The notes under the pieces: generated by a model
What the model was told of the DNA's origin: nothing
Database searches by the model: none
Seen by the model: the letters and a program-made list of their open reading frames with translations, nothing else
Source of the DNA: Taklimakanibacter lacteus
GTDB taxonomy: Bacteria > Pseudomonadota > Alphaproteobacteria > Rhizobiales > Aestuariivirgaceae
Assembly (NCBI GenBank): GCA_003576695.1
Contig: QOZQ01000016.1
Span: forward strand, 1 to 64,000
Length of the DNA stretch: 64,000 nucleotides
Reading direction: 5' to 3'
In this document: one piece after another, positions 50,986 through 60,140 of the stretch
Layout: every line of letters begins with the position of its first letter
How positions within the stretch are numbered: the stretch's first letter is position 1
Position numbers and translations under genes: made by a program

Positions 50986-51975
50986 TCATGACAGAGCGAC
51001 ATGCGCCGGCGATTCAGGCAGCTCTTCGCCGAAGCAGCGCTGATAGAATTCAGCCACCAGAGCGCGCTCGAGCTCATCGCATTTGTTGAGGAAGGTGACG
51101 CGGAAGGCGAAGCCCAGATCGTCGAAGATCTCGGCATTCTGCGCCCAGGTCATCACCGTGCGCGGGCTCATGACGGTCGAGAGGTCGCCCTGCATGAAGG
51201 CGTTGCGGGTCAGATCGGCGACGCGCACCATGTTGGCGATGACCTTGCGGCCCTTCTCGTTGTCATAGCTCTTGGTCTTGGCCAGCACGATGCCGACTTC
51301 CTGCGCATGCGGCAGGTAGTTGAGCGCGGTGACGATCGACCAGCGGTCCATCTGCGCCTGGTTGATCTGCTGGGTACCGTGATAAAGGCCGGTCGTGTCG
51401 CCGAGCCCGATCGTGTTGGCAGTCGAGAACAGGCGGAAGGCGGGATGAGGGCGGATGACGCGCGACTGGTCGAGCAGCGTCAGCTTGCCGGATGATTCGA
51501 GAATGCGCTGGATCACGAACATGACATCGGGGCGGCCGGCATCATATTCGTCGAAGACGAGCGCCACATTGTGCTGATAGGACCAGGGCAGGATGCCTTC
51601 GCGGAATTCGGTGATCTGCTTGCCGTCTTTCAGGACGATGGCGTCCTTGCCGATCAGGTCGATGCGGCTGATATGGCTGTCGAGATTGATGCGGATGCAC
51701 GGCCAGTTGAGGCGCGCGGCGACCTGCTCGATATGGGTCGATTTGCCGGTGCCATGATAGCCGGTGATCATGACGCGACGGTTGTAGGCAAAGCCGGCCA
51801 GGATCGCGAGCGTGGTCTCGCGATTGAAGAGATAGTCCTCGTCGAGATCGGGCACGTGCTCGCTGGTGCGCGAATAAGCGGGAACTTCCAGGTTCGAATC
51901 GAAGCCAAACAGCTGCCTGACCGACACCTTCATGTCGGGGAGGGGGGCTGCTTCGCCATTAACGGTCGCGGTCAT
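50986..51975 (-). CDS. cobS: Aerobic cobaltochelatase subunit CobS
   Basis: AAA+ ATPase subunit of the cobalt chelatase, 329 residues. Walker A is GYHGTGKST (72-80), Walker [13 protein letters not shown], and the sensor region reads [19 protein letters not shown], characteristic of CobS. It pairs with CobT, which follows in the same operon. The family assembles as a hexameric ring driving metal insertion. Confidence 0.95.
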   Translation of the reverse strand: MTATVNGEAAPLPDMKVSVRQLFGFDSNLEVPAYSRTSEHVPDLDEDYLFNRETTLAILAGFAYNRRVMITGYHGTGKSTHIEQVAARLNWPCIRINLDSHISRIDLIGKDAIVLKDGKQITEFREGILPWSYQHNVALVFDEYDAGRPDVMFVIQRILESSGKLTLLDQSRVIRPHPAFRLFSTANTIGLGDTTGLYHGTQQINQAQMDRWSIVTALNYLPHAQEVGIVLAKTKSYDNEKGRKVIANMVRVADLTRNAFMQGDLSTVMSPRTVMTWAQNAEIFDDLGFAFRVTFLNKCDELERALVAEFYQRCFGEELPESPAHVALS

Positions 51976-52071
51976 CTGTTTGTAGCCAATATATGGGGTC
52001 CGGGAGTGCGGAGGTTCTAGACGGTCAAAGGGGCCTGAGCAAGGCTCGAAAACCTCTGGACAAGCGAGGCT

Positions 52072-52674
52072 TTAGCAGAAACCGGTCGAGCGCAGATAAT
52101 CATAGGCCTGGATGACCGCCTTGAGGGTGTCCTCATTGGCCCGGCTGCCATTATTGGCGTCCGGGTGAAGCCGTTTCACCAGGGTCTTGTACTGGGCCCG
52201 CACCTTTTCCTTGGTCGCCTTCTCATCGAGGCCAAGCGTATGCAGGGCCTTCAACTCTGCATTGCGAACGGGGCGGGCGCTCGTCCCGGCTCGCTTACTC
52301 TCTTCACCCTCGCCCAGGAGATTGAACGGGTCGCGGAAGCTTCCGGGCTTCGCACGGCGGCCCGCGCTGTTCATGGTGCTCGAATTCTGGCCGAGCTTCC
52401 AGGTGGGGCGGTGGCCGGTCTGGGCTTCCTTCTGATAGTCGCGGACGGCGTCGTCCTTCATGCCGTCAAAATAATTGTAGGTCTTGTTATATTGCTGGAC
52501 GTGTTCAAGGCAGAAGGCGTGGAACTGGCCTTCCTGGTTGCGGCCCTTGGGCGCCTTGTGGCGCCCAGGCCTGGTGCAGCCCGGCCATTCGCAATTGGGG
52601 TGCTTGTCGCGCACCGTGCGCTCCTCGCCGGGCTTCACGCGAATCTTGTCGAAATATTTGGAATCGAGTTTCAT
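52072..52674 (-). CDS. J-domain protein with N-terminal zinc-finger-like segment
   Basis: A 200-residue DnaJ-class protein from ATG 52674; the frame is open to a TTG at 52683. The J domain lies at the C-terminus (about 140-198), with the HPD signature in KTLVKRLHPDANNG. The N-terminal part has a Cys/His cluster (CEWPGCTRPGRHKAPKG...FHAFCLEHV) that may hold zinc. This architecture is common in Rhizobiales and presumably recruits DnaK to a dedicated client, which is unknown. It is divergent from the bolA-type gene. Confidence 0.88.
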   Translation of the reverse strand: MKLDSKYFDKIRVKPGEERTVRDKHPNCEWPGCTRPGRHKAPKGRNQEGQFHAFCLEHVQQYNKTYNYFDGMKDDAVRDYQKEAQTGHRPTWKLGQNSSTMNSAGRRAKPGSFRDPFNLLGEGEESKRAGTSARPVRNAELKALHTLGLDEKATKEKVRAQYKTLVKRLHPDANNGSRANEDTLKAVIQAYDYLRSTGFC

Positions 52675-52714
52675 CACTACCAATTATGGTCATCAGTTGA
52701 GCAAGGAGCAAGCC

Positions 52715-52987
52715 ATGGCGCTCGGACCGACAGGCACAAACATCAAGGACAAGCTTACCCGCGCCTTTCAGCCGCAGCTTCTCGATGTGATCGACGAGTC
52801 GCATCTGCATGCGGGCCATGCCGGATCGCATCCCGATGGTGAAAGCCATTTCCGCGTCAAAATTGTGTCTGAGGCCTTTGCCGGCAAGAGCCGGGTCGAC
52901 ATGCACCGCATGGTAAATGCGGCGCTCGCCGACGAACTCAAGTCGCGCGTTCATGCGCTCGCCATCCAGGCCTCAGAGCCAAAGTGA
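52715..52987 (+). CDS. BolA-family protein
   Basis: A 90-residue BolA-like protein from ATG 52715 with AAGGAG at 52703-52708. The core SHLHAGHAGSHPDGESHFRVKIVSEAFAGKSRVDMHRMVNAAL includes the conserved FRV segment and the RxxxHRM region; partners in the family are monothiol glutaredoxins and [2Fe-2S] clusters. It begins 40 bases from the divergent J-domain gene, an arrangement conserved in the order. The exact BolA subtype is not assigned. Confidence 0.92.
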   Translation: MALGPTGTNIKDKLTRAFQPQLLDVIDESHLHAGHAGSHPDGESHFRVKIVSEAFAGKSRVDMHRMVNAALADELKSRVHALAIQASEPK

Positions 52988-54106
52988 TCACACCGAGCTT
53001 CTGATGCGTTGCTCGAAAGCCTCAAGGCTGTCGCCGAGCGCGGCGCGGCGGTGGAAATAGACCTTGCGGGCGAACCAGTTCATCACCGGCGTGCCGATGG
53101 CGAGATCATAGAGCCAGTTGGGCGGCGGCGCATCAATCACCCGGCGCAGCAGCAGCTTGCGGCGCATGGAGGGGATTTCGCGCTTGAGCACGCTCTCAGG
53201 CGGCGGGCCATGACGGGTCAGATGATCGGCGATCAATTGCGCGGCGCGCCGGCCATAGCGGAAGGCGAGCCTGATGCCGCCACCGGTCAAAGGCGACACA
53301 TGGCCCGCGGCATCGCCGATGAGGAGAACGCGCGGCGCCGCGAAGGGCGAGACCGGGCCGCCGCAGGGTATGCGGCCGCTGCGGCGCTCCTGCACCGCCA
53401 TCTTCGAGAATCCGAAAAGTCTCTCCGTATGGGCGAGGAAGGCCCTGAGATCGGGCTTCGCACCCTCATTGGCGGCGAGGCCGACCTGGAAGAAGCCGGG
53501 CGCCGGCGCCACCCAGGCGAGATAGCCGCGGGCGAGGTTCGAATCGAGGAAGCAATGCAGGAAGTCCGGATTGGCCATCGGCAATTCGGGATATTCGACC
53601 TCGAGCCCGGTGAGGAAGCGGCTGTTGCGGCCGAGGCCGAAGAGCTTCGCCACGGTCGAGCGCGCACCGTCGGCCCCGACCAGAAATCGGGTGCGCAGAC
53701 CGAGCTGCGGCAGGAAGATCATCTCGCCCTGGTGCAGCGCGCGCTGCAGCTTCACCGAGCAGCGTATATGGGCGCCGGCATTCTCGGCCTCGCGCGCCAG
53801 CCAGCGCAGCAGATCGGCGGTGCGGCTCGACAGGAAATAATAGCCGGGTGCGAAAAGATCGACGGAGCGCAGCGAAGGCGAGTAGAGCCTCACCCCATGG
53901 ACGGTGCGGGTAAGATGGGGCGGGATGTCGACTTCCTCCGCCGCCTCCTTGACGAGAATGCCCGTGGTCGAGATGCGGGCGCCTGGATCGCGCTTGGCTT
54001 CGAGGACGAGAGTGCGAAGCCCGCGCATGGCGGCGGCCCTGGCGCAGACCAGCCCGGCAAAGCTCGCCCCCACGATCACAAGGTCATATGCCGCGGTGTC
54101 CTTCAT
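52988..54106 (-). CDS. FAD-dependent oxidoreductase, geranylgeranyl reductase-like
   Basis: Flavoprotein of 372 residues. The N-terminal dinucleotide motif is VIVGASFAGLVCARAAAMRG (10-29), the middle motif FLVGADGARSTVAK, and the C-terminal FAD motif LIGDAAGHVSPLTGGGIRLAFRYGRRAA, which is typical of geranylgeranyl reductases and related halogenase-like flavoproteins. Substrates could be isoprenoids or lipids. It ends immediately next to the bolA-type stop (convergent, no gap). No photosynthesis or archaeal-lipid genes are near, so the reaction stays open. Confidence 0.8.
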   Translation of the reverse strand: MKDTAAYDLVIVGASFAGLVCARAAAMRGLRTLVLEAKRDPGARISTTGILVKEAAEEVDIPPHLTRTVHGVRLYSPSLRSVDLFAPGYYFLSSRTADLLRWLAREAENAGAHIRCSVKLQRALHQGEMIFLPQLGLRTRFLVGADGARSTVAKLFGLGRNSRFLTGLEVEYPELPMANPDFLHCFLDSNLARGYLAWVAPAPGFFQVGLAANEGAKPDLRAFLAHTERLFGFSKMAVQERRSGRIPCGGPVSPFAAPRVLLIGDAAGHVSPLTGGGIRLAFRYGRRAAQLIADHLTRHGPPPESVLKREIPSMRRKLLLRRVIDAPPPNWLYDLAIGTPVMNWFARKVYFHRRAALGDSLEAFEQRIRSSV

Positions 54107-54163
54107 GATGACGCAAGGAAAGCGAGCAAGGTGGTTATTTGAAGGCAGCGCCTGTGCAGGGAT

Positions 54164-54991
54164 CTACTCGGCCGGCGTGACCCTGAGCGTGGTGATCTGA
54201 TGGCGGCGCTTGCGCATCACTTCGAAGCGGAAGCCGTGGAAAGTAAACGCCTGGCCGGTATCCGGAATCATACGTGCCTCATGCACGACGAGGCCCGCGA
54301 CCGTCGTCACTTCCGCATCGGGCAGGCGCCAGTCGAGCGTGCGGTTGAGGTCGCGGATCGGCACGGCGCCATCGATGATCACCGAGCCGTCCTTCTGCTT
54401 GCGGATGCGCGGACGCTCGGCATCATGCTCATCGGAAATGTCACCGACGATTTCCTCCAGAACGTCCTCGAGCGTCACGAGGCCCATGACCTCGCCATAT
54501 TCATCGACCACCAGCGCAAAATGCGTCTTGCGCCGCAGGAAGGCGGCAAGCTGATCGGACACGCGGCGCGTGTCGGGCACGAACCACAGCGGCTTCAGGA
54601 TCGTCTCGATCATGATCTTCGCGGCATCGCCCTCATTTTCGAGAAAAGCCGCGAACAGATCCTTCACATGCAGGATGCCGATGATGTTGTCGGGCCGTTC
54701 CTTCCAGACCGGCACGCGGCTGTGTCCGCTCTTCAGCACTTCCTTGATGATCTGATCGCGCGGCATTGCCGCATCGATGGTCGTCATCTTGGTGCGGTGG
54801 ACCATGACGTCGAAGACTTCGAGCTCGGAGAGATCGAGGATGCCGCCCAGCATGTCGCGGTCCTTCTTCACGAAGGCGCCTTCCTTGTGGTGCTGGTCTA
54901 TGGCGCCGCGCAGCTCTTCCTGCGCGGTCTGCGCCTCGAGGAGGCCGAGCCGCTCGAGAAGTCGTCCGAAGCCTCTGGCGAATGCCCTCAT
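54164..54991 (-). CDS. CBS-domain protein of the CorC/TlyC (hemolysin C) family
   Basis: A 275-residue cytosolic protein with two CBS domains (about 65-185, [46 protein letters not shown] and [37 protein letters not shown]), followed by the CorC_HlyC transporter-associated domain (about 195-275). It lacks the N-terminal DUF21 membrane domain, as in CorC. The hemolysin label is historic; a link to magnesium/cobalt efflux or membrane stress is more likely. It overlaps aroB by 4 bases. Confidence 0.88.
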   Translation of the reverse strand: MRAFARGFGRLLERLGLLEAQTAQEELRGAIDQHHKEGAFVKKDRDMLGGILDLSELEVFDVMVHRTKMTTIDAAMPRDQIIKEVLKSGHSRVPVWKERPDNIIGILHVKDLFAAFLENEGDAAKIMIETILKPLWFVPDTRRVSDQLAAFLRRKTHFALVVDEYGEVMGLVTLEDVLEEIVGDISDEHDAERPRIRKQKDGSVIIDGAVPIRDLNRTLDWRLPDAEVTTVAGLVVHEARMIPDTGQAFTFHGFRFEVMRKRRHQITTLRVTPAE

Positions 54992-56118
54992 TGCTCCTTC
55001 TGTTCCCCGGCCAGGAAAGCGAGCACGTCCTTCTCCTCGACATCGCGGGTGATGAAGGCCTCGCCAATGCCGCGCGCCAGGATGAAAGTGAGCTTGCCGG
55101 CGACCGCCTTCTTATCCTGGCGCATGATGTCGATGAGCTTTTCAGGTCCTGGCAGCTCGCCTGGAATGTCAGCGAGGCGGGTCGGAAGGCCGACCGATTT
55201 GAGATGCGCCTCGACGCGCTCTGCTGTTCCCCCGGCGCACAGGCCTTGCCGTTCCGAGAACCGGAAGGCCTGCGCCATCCCGATCGCGACACCCTCGCCA
55301 TGCAGCAGGCGCGATGAATAGCCGGTCGCGGCCTCGAGCGCATGGCCGAAAGTGTGGCCGAGATTGAGCAGCGCCCGGACGCCGGTTTCGGTCTCGTCCT
55401 CGGCGACGATCCGGGCTTTCATTTCGCAGCTCCTGGTGATCGCCTTGATACGCGCCTGGGCGTCGCCGGCGAACAAAGCCGGCGCATTGGCCTCCAACCA
55501 GGTGAAGAACTGCGCATCGCCGAGGAGGCCGTATTTCGCCACCTCGGCATAGCCCGCGGCGAGCTCGCGCAGGGGCAGCGTGTCGAGGAGGGCTATGTCG
55601 ATGAGGACGCTGCGCGGCTGGTGGAAGGCGCCAATGAGATTCTTGCCATGCGGTGAATTGATGCCGGTCTTGCCGCCGACCGAACTGTCGACCTGGGCGA
55701 GGAGCGTCGTCGGGATCTGGATGAAATCGACGCCGCGCCTGAGCACCGATGCGGCGAAGCCGGCGAGATCGCCAATGACGCCGCCGCCCAGAGCGATGAC
55801 CATGTCACGCCGCTCGACGCCCGCGGCCAGCAGTCCGTCGCAGGTTTCGGCCAGATGCTTGTAGCTCTTGGTCGCCTCGCCCGCCGGCAGAACGAGGGCG
55901 GTGGCGGTGATGCCTTCCCTGGCCAGACTGTCCTTGAGCCGATCGAGATGCCGGGCGGCGACATTGCTGTCGGTGACGATGGCGACCTGTGGACGCTTGA
56001 GAAACGGCTTGATGCGCTCGCCGGCGCTGGCGATGAGACCCTCGCCAATGGCGATCTCATAGCTGCGCGAGCCCAGATCGACGGCGACGGTGGTGTGCGG
56101 TGCTTCAGGCTTGTGCAT
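54988..56118 (-). CDS. aroB: 3-dehydroquinate synthase
   Basis: Second shikimate-pathway enzyme, converting DAHP to 3-dehydroquinate with NAD+ and a divalent metal. It has 376 residues. The NAD-binding loop reads [46 protein letters not shown], and the metal ligands include the His in [13 protein letters not shown] and in [11 protein letters not shown]. It overlaps aroK upstream by 14 bases and the CBS gene downstream by 4, so the three form an operon. Confidence 0.96.
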   Translation of the reverse strand: MHKPEAPHTTVAVDLGSRSYEIAIGEGLIASAGERIKPFLKRPQVAIVTDSNVAARHLDRLKDSLAREGITATALVLPAGEATKSYKHLAETCDGLLAAGVERRDMVIALGGGVIGDLAGFAASVLRRGVDFIQIPTTLLAQVDSSVGGKTGINSPHGKNLIGAFHQPRSVLIDIALLDTLPLRELAAGYAEVAKYGLLGDAQFFTWLEANAPALFAGDAQARIKAITRSCEMKARIVAEDETETGVRALLNLGHTFGHALEAATGYSSRLLHGEGVAIGMAQAFRFSERQGLCAGGTAERVEAHLKSVGLPTRLADIPGELPGPEKLIDIMRQDKKAVAGKLTFILARGIGEAFITRDVEEKDVLAFLAGEQKEQ

Positions 56119-56698
56119 TGTTCAAACGATCCCAACCCGGCCAGCGCGCCAGGGTCTTGATGATGCTGTTGACGATCGATGTATGAGCCACATCGCGGCT
56201 GTCCACCGTGATGTCGGCTTCGGCATAGACGGGATAGCGCTCATCCATCAGCTTGCGCATGACCGCTTCCGGATCGTCATTCCGCAGAAGCGGCCGGTTG
56301 GAGCGGCGGCGCACCCGGCGCATCAGCAGATCGAAATCGGCCCTGAGCCAGATCGATATGCCATGGCGCCTGATCGCGGCCCGGGTCTCGGCATTCATAT
56401 AGGCGCCGCCGCCGGTGGCCAGCACCTGGGCGCCGTTCTCGAGGAGGCGCGCGATCACCTTGCGTTCGCCGTCGCGGAAATAGGCTTCGCCATGCCGGGC
56501 GAAGATCTCGGGGATGGTCTGGCCGGCGGCGAGCTCGATCTCATGGTCGGCATCGACGAAAGCGAGGCCCAGTTTCTCGGCCAGGCGCCGGCCGACCGTC
56601 GTCTTGCCGGCCCCCATGAGGCCGACCAGCACGATCGGGTGGCCATCGAGACGCTGGCGGACGGCGGTCGTATCCTTGCTGAGCGAGCGACGGGCCAT
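56105..56698 (-). CDS. aroK: Shikimate kinase
   Basis: Phosphorylates shikimate at the 3-OH using ATP. It has 197 residues, with Walker [10 protein letters not shown] (about 26-34), the shikimate-binding DADHEIE (about 50-56) and GGGAYMN. First gene of the aroK-aroB-CBS operon; divergent from the xerD cluster. The N-terminus has a short Arg/Ser-rich lead before the P-loop, as in several relatives. Confidence 0.95.
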   Translation of the reverse strand: MARRSLSKDTTAVRQRLDGHPIVLVGLMGAGKTTVGRRLAEKLGLAFVDADHEIELAAGQTIPEIFARHGEAYFRDGERKVIARLLENGAQVLATGGGAYMNAETRAAIRRHGISIWLRADFDLLMRRVRRRSNRPLLRNDDPEAVMRKLMDERYPVYAEADITVDSRDVAHTSIVNSIIKTLARWPGWDRLNNAQA

Positions 56699-56900
56699 GT
56701 TACCGGTAGGTCGATTTCATCAGTTTTCGCGGGTCTCGCATAGCGGGTTATCTGTTCAAGGGGAATTGTTTCGCATTCTGCATCGTAACGACACAGGTTA
56801 GCTTATATTTATCCTTATAATGGGAATCTGAGGCGCCTGAAGCACTTGGCGTTGGGCAAGCAATCAGGCAAAAGGACTGCCGGGTGAGGAAGGACGTGTC

Positions 56901-57044
56901 GTGCCTGATACTGTTCGCTTTCTGTTAATCATCGCGTGCTTGGCTGGGGCCGTCTATGGAGCTGCCTGGGGATTGGCGAACTATCCCCCGGAACAGTCCG
57001 AGATCGTCAAGGCGCTGCCCCATGAAAAACTCAGACAGCAATGA
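56901..57044 (+). CDS. Small single-pass membrane protein upstream of xerD
   Basis: A 47-residue protein from GTG 56901 with GAGGAAGGA upstream. Residues 5-26 are hydrophobic (VRFLLIIACLAGAVYGAAWGL); the C-terminus is polar and ends EIVKALPHEKLRQQ. A similar short protein precedes xerD in other rhizobia as I recall, which supports it as a real gene. It overlaps the xerD start by 23 bases, so translation is probably coupled. The function is unknown. Confidence 0.75.
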   Translation: MPDTVRFLLIIACLAGAVYGAAWGLANYPPEQSEIVKALPHEKLRQQ

Positions 57045-57975
57045 GCCCGCCCGCCGCGACAGCCGACTGATCGAGCGGTTCCTGGAAATGATGAGCGCCG
57101 AACGGGGCGCGGCGCAGAACACGCTTGCCGCCTATCAGCGTGATCTTTCGGCCTATGCCGACTTCCTCACGGCGGAGGGGGCGGATCTCAGGGGGGCACG
57201 TCCGGAACATATAAGGAACTATCTTGCCAGCCTCGATGCCGAAGGCATCAAGGCGTCGAGCGCTGCGCGCAAGCTGTCGGCCATAAGGCAATTCCACAAT
57301 TTCCTGTATGGCGAGGGTATTCTTCGTGAAAATCCCGCGACCGCGATCGATGCGCCGCGCTTGCGCCGGCCCCTTCCCAAGGTCCTCAACCCCGAAGACG
57401 TCACCCGCCTGATGGATGTGGCGACGAGCCGAATCGGCCGGCTCAAAGGCAAGGCCAGGCTCAAGGCGCTGAGACTCCATTGCCTGCTCGAGCTCATCTA
57501 TGCGACGGGCCTTCGCGTCTCGGAGCTGGTGAGCCTAAGGAAGCAGGCGGTCGCCCGGGGACCGCAATTCATCCTGGTCAAGGGCAAAGGCGGGCGCGAA
57601 CGCATGGTGCCGGTGTCGAAAACGGCGTTCACCGCCGTCGCGGCCTATCTCGCCGCCCTGCAGGCGGAAAGTGAAGAAGAGACGCCTTGGCTGTTTCCCT
57701 CGCATGGCGACCAGGGGCATCTGACGCGCCAGCATTTCGCCCTCGAACTCAAGGCGCTGGCGGTCGAAGCGGGCTTCGATGCCGACCAGGTCTCGCCGCA
57801 CGTGCTGCGTCATGCCTTTGCCAGCCATCTCCTGGCGGGCGGCGCGGATCTCCGGGCGGTGCAGCAGATGCTGGGCCATGCCGATATCGCGACGACCCAG
57901 ATCTACACGCATGTGCAGACCGACCGTTTGCGGTCGGCGGTTGAAACACATCATCCCCTGGCGAAGTCTGGTTGA
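57022..57975 (+). CDS. xerD: Site-specific tyrosine recombinase XerD
   Basis: Chromosome-dimer resolution recombinase, 317 residues from ATG 57022 (MKNSDSN); an earlier in-frame start at 56956 lies inside the small gene. Catalytic residues are Arg165 (ATGLRVSEL), Lys in VKGKGGRER (about 187-189), His260 and Arg263 (HVLRHAFASHLL), His286 and the nucleophile Tyr295 (IYTHVQ). The N-terminal core-binding domain fills residues 15-108. Placement directly before accA is the usual xerD position in the order. Confidence 0.93.
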   Translation: MKNSDSNEPARRDSRLIERFLEMMSAERGAAQNTLAAYQRDLSAYADFLTAEGADLRGARPEHIRNYLASLDAEGIKASSAARKLSAIRQFHNFLYGEGILRENPATAIDAPRLRRPLPKVLNPEDVTRLMDVATSRIGRLKGKARLKALRLHCLLELIYATGLRVSELVSLRKQAVARGPQFILVKGKGGRERMVPVSKTAFTAVAAYLAALQAESEEETPWLFPSHGDQGHLTRQHFALELKALAVEAGFDADQVSPHVLRHAFASHLLAGGADLRAVQQMLGHADIATTQIYTHVQTDRLRSAVETHHPLAKSG

Positions 57976-58049
57976 CATCCAGGGTCGCAATAGCCACTTT
58001 GCGCCGCAATCGGGCCGTTCTGGCCCGAATTGCCCCCCTTTGAGGTTCA

Positions 58050-59003
58050 ATGCACGCCTATCTCGATTTCGAAGCCCCTCTCGCCGAGCTTGAAGGCAAG
58101 ATCGCGGAGCTCAAGGCTATTGCCAATCCGGACTCCGCCGTCTCCATTGGCGATGAGGTGAAGGCGCTCGAGAAAAAGGCGGCGAAGAGCCTGGCCGATC
58201 TCTATCAGAATCTCAGCCCCTGGCAGAAAGCACAGGTCGCGCGCCATCCCGACCGGCCGCACAGCGCCGATTACATCGCGACCCTCATCACCGATTACAC
58301 GCCGATGGCGGGCGATCGCAAATTCGGCGAAGACAATGCGATCGTCGGCGGGCTGGGCCGGTTCCGCGGCGAAGCGGTGGCGGTGATCGGCCAGGAAAAG
58401 GGCCATGACACCCAGACACGCCTCAAGCATAATTTCGGCATGGCGCGGCCGGAAGGTTATCGCAAGGCGGTGCGGCTCATGGAGACCGCCGACCGCTTCG
58501 GCATTCCCGTTCTCACCTTCATCGACACGGCCGGCGCCTATCCCGGCATCGATGCCGAAGAGCGCGGCCAGGCCGAAGCGATCGCGCGTTCGACCGATTG
58601 CTGCCTCGGCCTCGGCGTACCGCTCGTTTCGGTGATCATCGGCGAGGGCGGATCGGGTGGTGCCATTGCGATCGCCACCGCCAACGCCGTGCTGATGCTC
58701 GAACATGCGATCTACAGCGTGATCTCGCCCGAGGGAGCGGCCTCCATCCTGTGGCGCGATGCGACGCGGGCCAAGGACGCGGCCGCCGCCATGCGCATCA
58801 CCGCACAGGATCTCAAGAAGCTCGGCATCATCGACGACATCATCGGCGAGCCTCTGGGCGGCGCCCATCGCGGCCCGGAACAGGTGATGGCCGCCACCGA
58901 GGATGCGATCTCGCGCTCGCTCAGGGCTTTCAGCGCCATGCCGCCCGATGCGCTGAGGGCGCAACGGCGCGACAAATTCCTGGCGATCGGCCGGGATCTC
59001 TGA
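58050..59003 (+). CDS. accA: Acetyl-CoA carboxylase carboxyltransferase subunit alpha
   Basis: Alpha subunit of the carboxyltransferase that makes malonyl-CoA for fatty-acid synthesis. It is 317 residues, the standard length. The N-terminal [22 protein letters not shown] coiled region, [13 protein letters not shown], and [33 protein letters not shown] are hallmark segments. It lies 74 bases after xerD. accD is not in the window. Confidence 0.97.
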   Translation: MHAYLDFEAPLAELEGKIAELKAIANPDSAVSIGDEVKALEKKAAKSLADLYQNLSPWQKAQVARHPDRPHSADYIATLITDYTPMAGDRKFGEDNAIVGGLGRFRGEAVAVIGQEKGHDTQTRLKHNFGMARPEGYRKAVRLMETADRFGIPVLTFIDTAGAYPGIDAEERGQAEAIARSTDCCLGLGVPLVSVIIGEGGSGGAIAIATANAVLMLEHAIYSVISPEGAASILWRDATRAKDAAAAMRITAQDLKKLGIIDDIIGEPLGGAHRGPEQVMAATEDAISRSLRAFSAMPPDALRAQRRDKFLAIGRDL

Positions 59004-59056
59004 TCCGGCAGGCGGCCCGCCCAAAAGCTGCCTTCATCGCTGCTCATTCTTCCCCC

Positions 59057-59764
59057 ATGCGGGTTGTGAAATTGCTATCCGTGCTGGCGGCGCTCCTGGC
59101 GGCGGGCGCCATTTTCTATTTGGCCTATGAGCGGTACGAGCGTCATGCGGTGGCCGAGGCGCGAAGGACATTGCCGGGCCGGCTTGCCAATCAGGAACTG
59201 CATATCGGCCAGCCGGTCTTCCTGCGCATCTTCAAGCAGGAGGCCGTGCTCGAGCTGTGGATGCGGAACGACAAGGGATGGCGGCTCTTCCAGTCCTACC
59301 CGATCTGCCGGTTCTCAGGCGGGCTCGGCCCAAAGCTCAAGACCGGCGACCGGCAGGCGCCGGAAGGCTTCTATCAAGTGGCCGCCGCGCAGCTCAATCC
59401 CAACAGCCGTCATCATTTGTCCTTCAATCTCGGCTTTCCCAACGCATTTGATCGCGCCCATGGCCGCACCGGCTCTTATCTCATGGTGCATGGCGGCTGC
59501 AGCTCGATCGGCTGCTATGCAATGACCGATCCCGCCGTCGATGACATCTATCGGCTGGTCGCTGCGGCATTGCGCAACGGCCAGACGCGTGTCGATGTGC
59601 ATGCGTTTCCCTTCCGCATGACACCGGCCAATATGGCAAGCCATGGCCGTTCACGCTGGATTGACTTCTGGAGAGACCTGAAGCCGGCCTATGATTTGTT
59701 CGAGAAAGGACGGCGGGTGCCCGCCGTCGAGCTCGTCGACCGGCGCTATGTCGTCAAGGGTTAG
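59057..59764 (+). CDS. YafK-type L,D-transpeptidase family protein
   Basis: A 235-residue membrane-anchored protein from ATG 59057; the frame is open from 58598 inside accA, which is not used. A single hydrophobic segment (about 5-24) leads to a periplasmic YkuD-like domain with the catalytic motif HGGCSSIGCYAMTD (nucleophile Cys in GGCSSIGC). Relatives cut or form L,D bonds in peptidoglycan or release lipoprotein. Its 3' end overlaps that of the convergent pilin gene by 11 bases. Confidence 0.88.
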   Translation: MRVVKLLSVLAALLAAGAIFYLAYERYERHAVAEARRTLPGRLANQELHIGQPVFLRIFKQEAVLELWMRNDKGWRLFQSYPICRFSGGLGPKLKTGDRQAPEGFYQVAAAQLNPNSRHHLSFNLGFPNAFDRAHGRTGSYLMVHGGCSSIGCYAMTDPAVDDIYRLVAAALRNGQTRVDVHAFPFRMTPANMASHGRSRWIDFWRDLKPAYDLFEKGRRVPAVELVDRRYVVKG

Positions 59765-59942
59765 CCACCCCGCTGACGCCGGAGACGATGGTCGCATAGA
59801 GGTCGGCGACGCCGGTGCCGAGCAGCTGGACGGCGGTTATGATGACGAGGAAGATGCCGGAGGCCAGAAGGGCATATTCAATGGCCGTGGCGCCTTTCCT
59901 GTCTTTGAGAAAGCGTACCAGCCTTGTCACGGACACTCCCAT
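59754..59942 (-). CDS. Flp/Fap-type (type IVb) pilin
   Basis: A 62-residue prepilin. A short basic leader RLVRFLKDRKG precedes the prepilin peptidase site (after Gly, then ATAIEYALLASGIFLVIITAV), with the Glu5 equivalent present. Flp pilins build Tad pili for attachment. No tad or cpa gene is in the window, so this is an orphan pilin gene that depends on an assembly system elsewhere. Confidence 0.9.
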   Translation of the reverse strand: MGVSVTRLVRFLKDRKGATAIEYALLASGIFLVIITAVQLLGTGVADLYATIVSGVSGVANP

Positions 59943-60140
59943 TGCTTACTCCGACCCTATGGTCTCGCTGCCGGGAGCGTAGACGAGGCGGCTTCAGTGC
60001 AGGTTAACGAAAGCGTTCAAATTCCAAGCAGTTTCCCTTCGGTCAGAGAAAAAATACGTGACTTCCATATTTTCACCCCCAATTAGACCCGTAATGAAGC
60101 GGGGCACTTGCCAAGCATTAACCGAGGAACAGGATCGATC

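Noticed and set aside
49394-51043. 549-codon plus-strand frame opposite cobT
   Set aside because: Antisense to cobT, Leu/Val/Arg rich without any domain.
58598-59764. 388-codon frame including the L,D-transpeptidase
   Set aside because: The first 153 codons overlap accA in another frame; ATG 59057 begins directly with the membrane segment.
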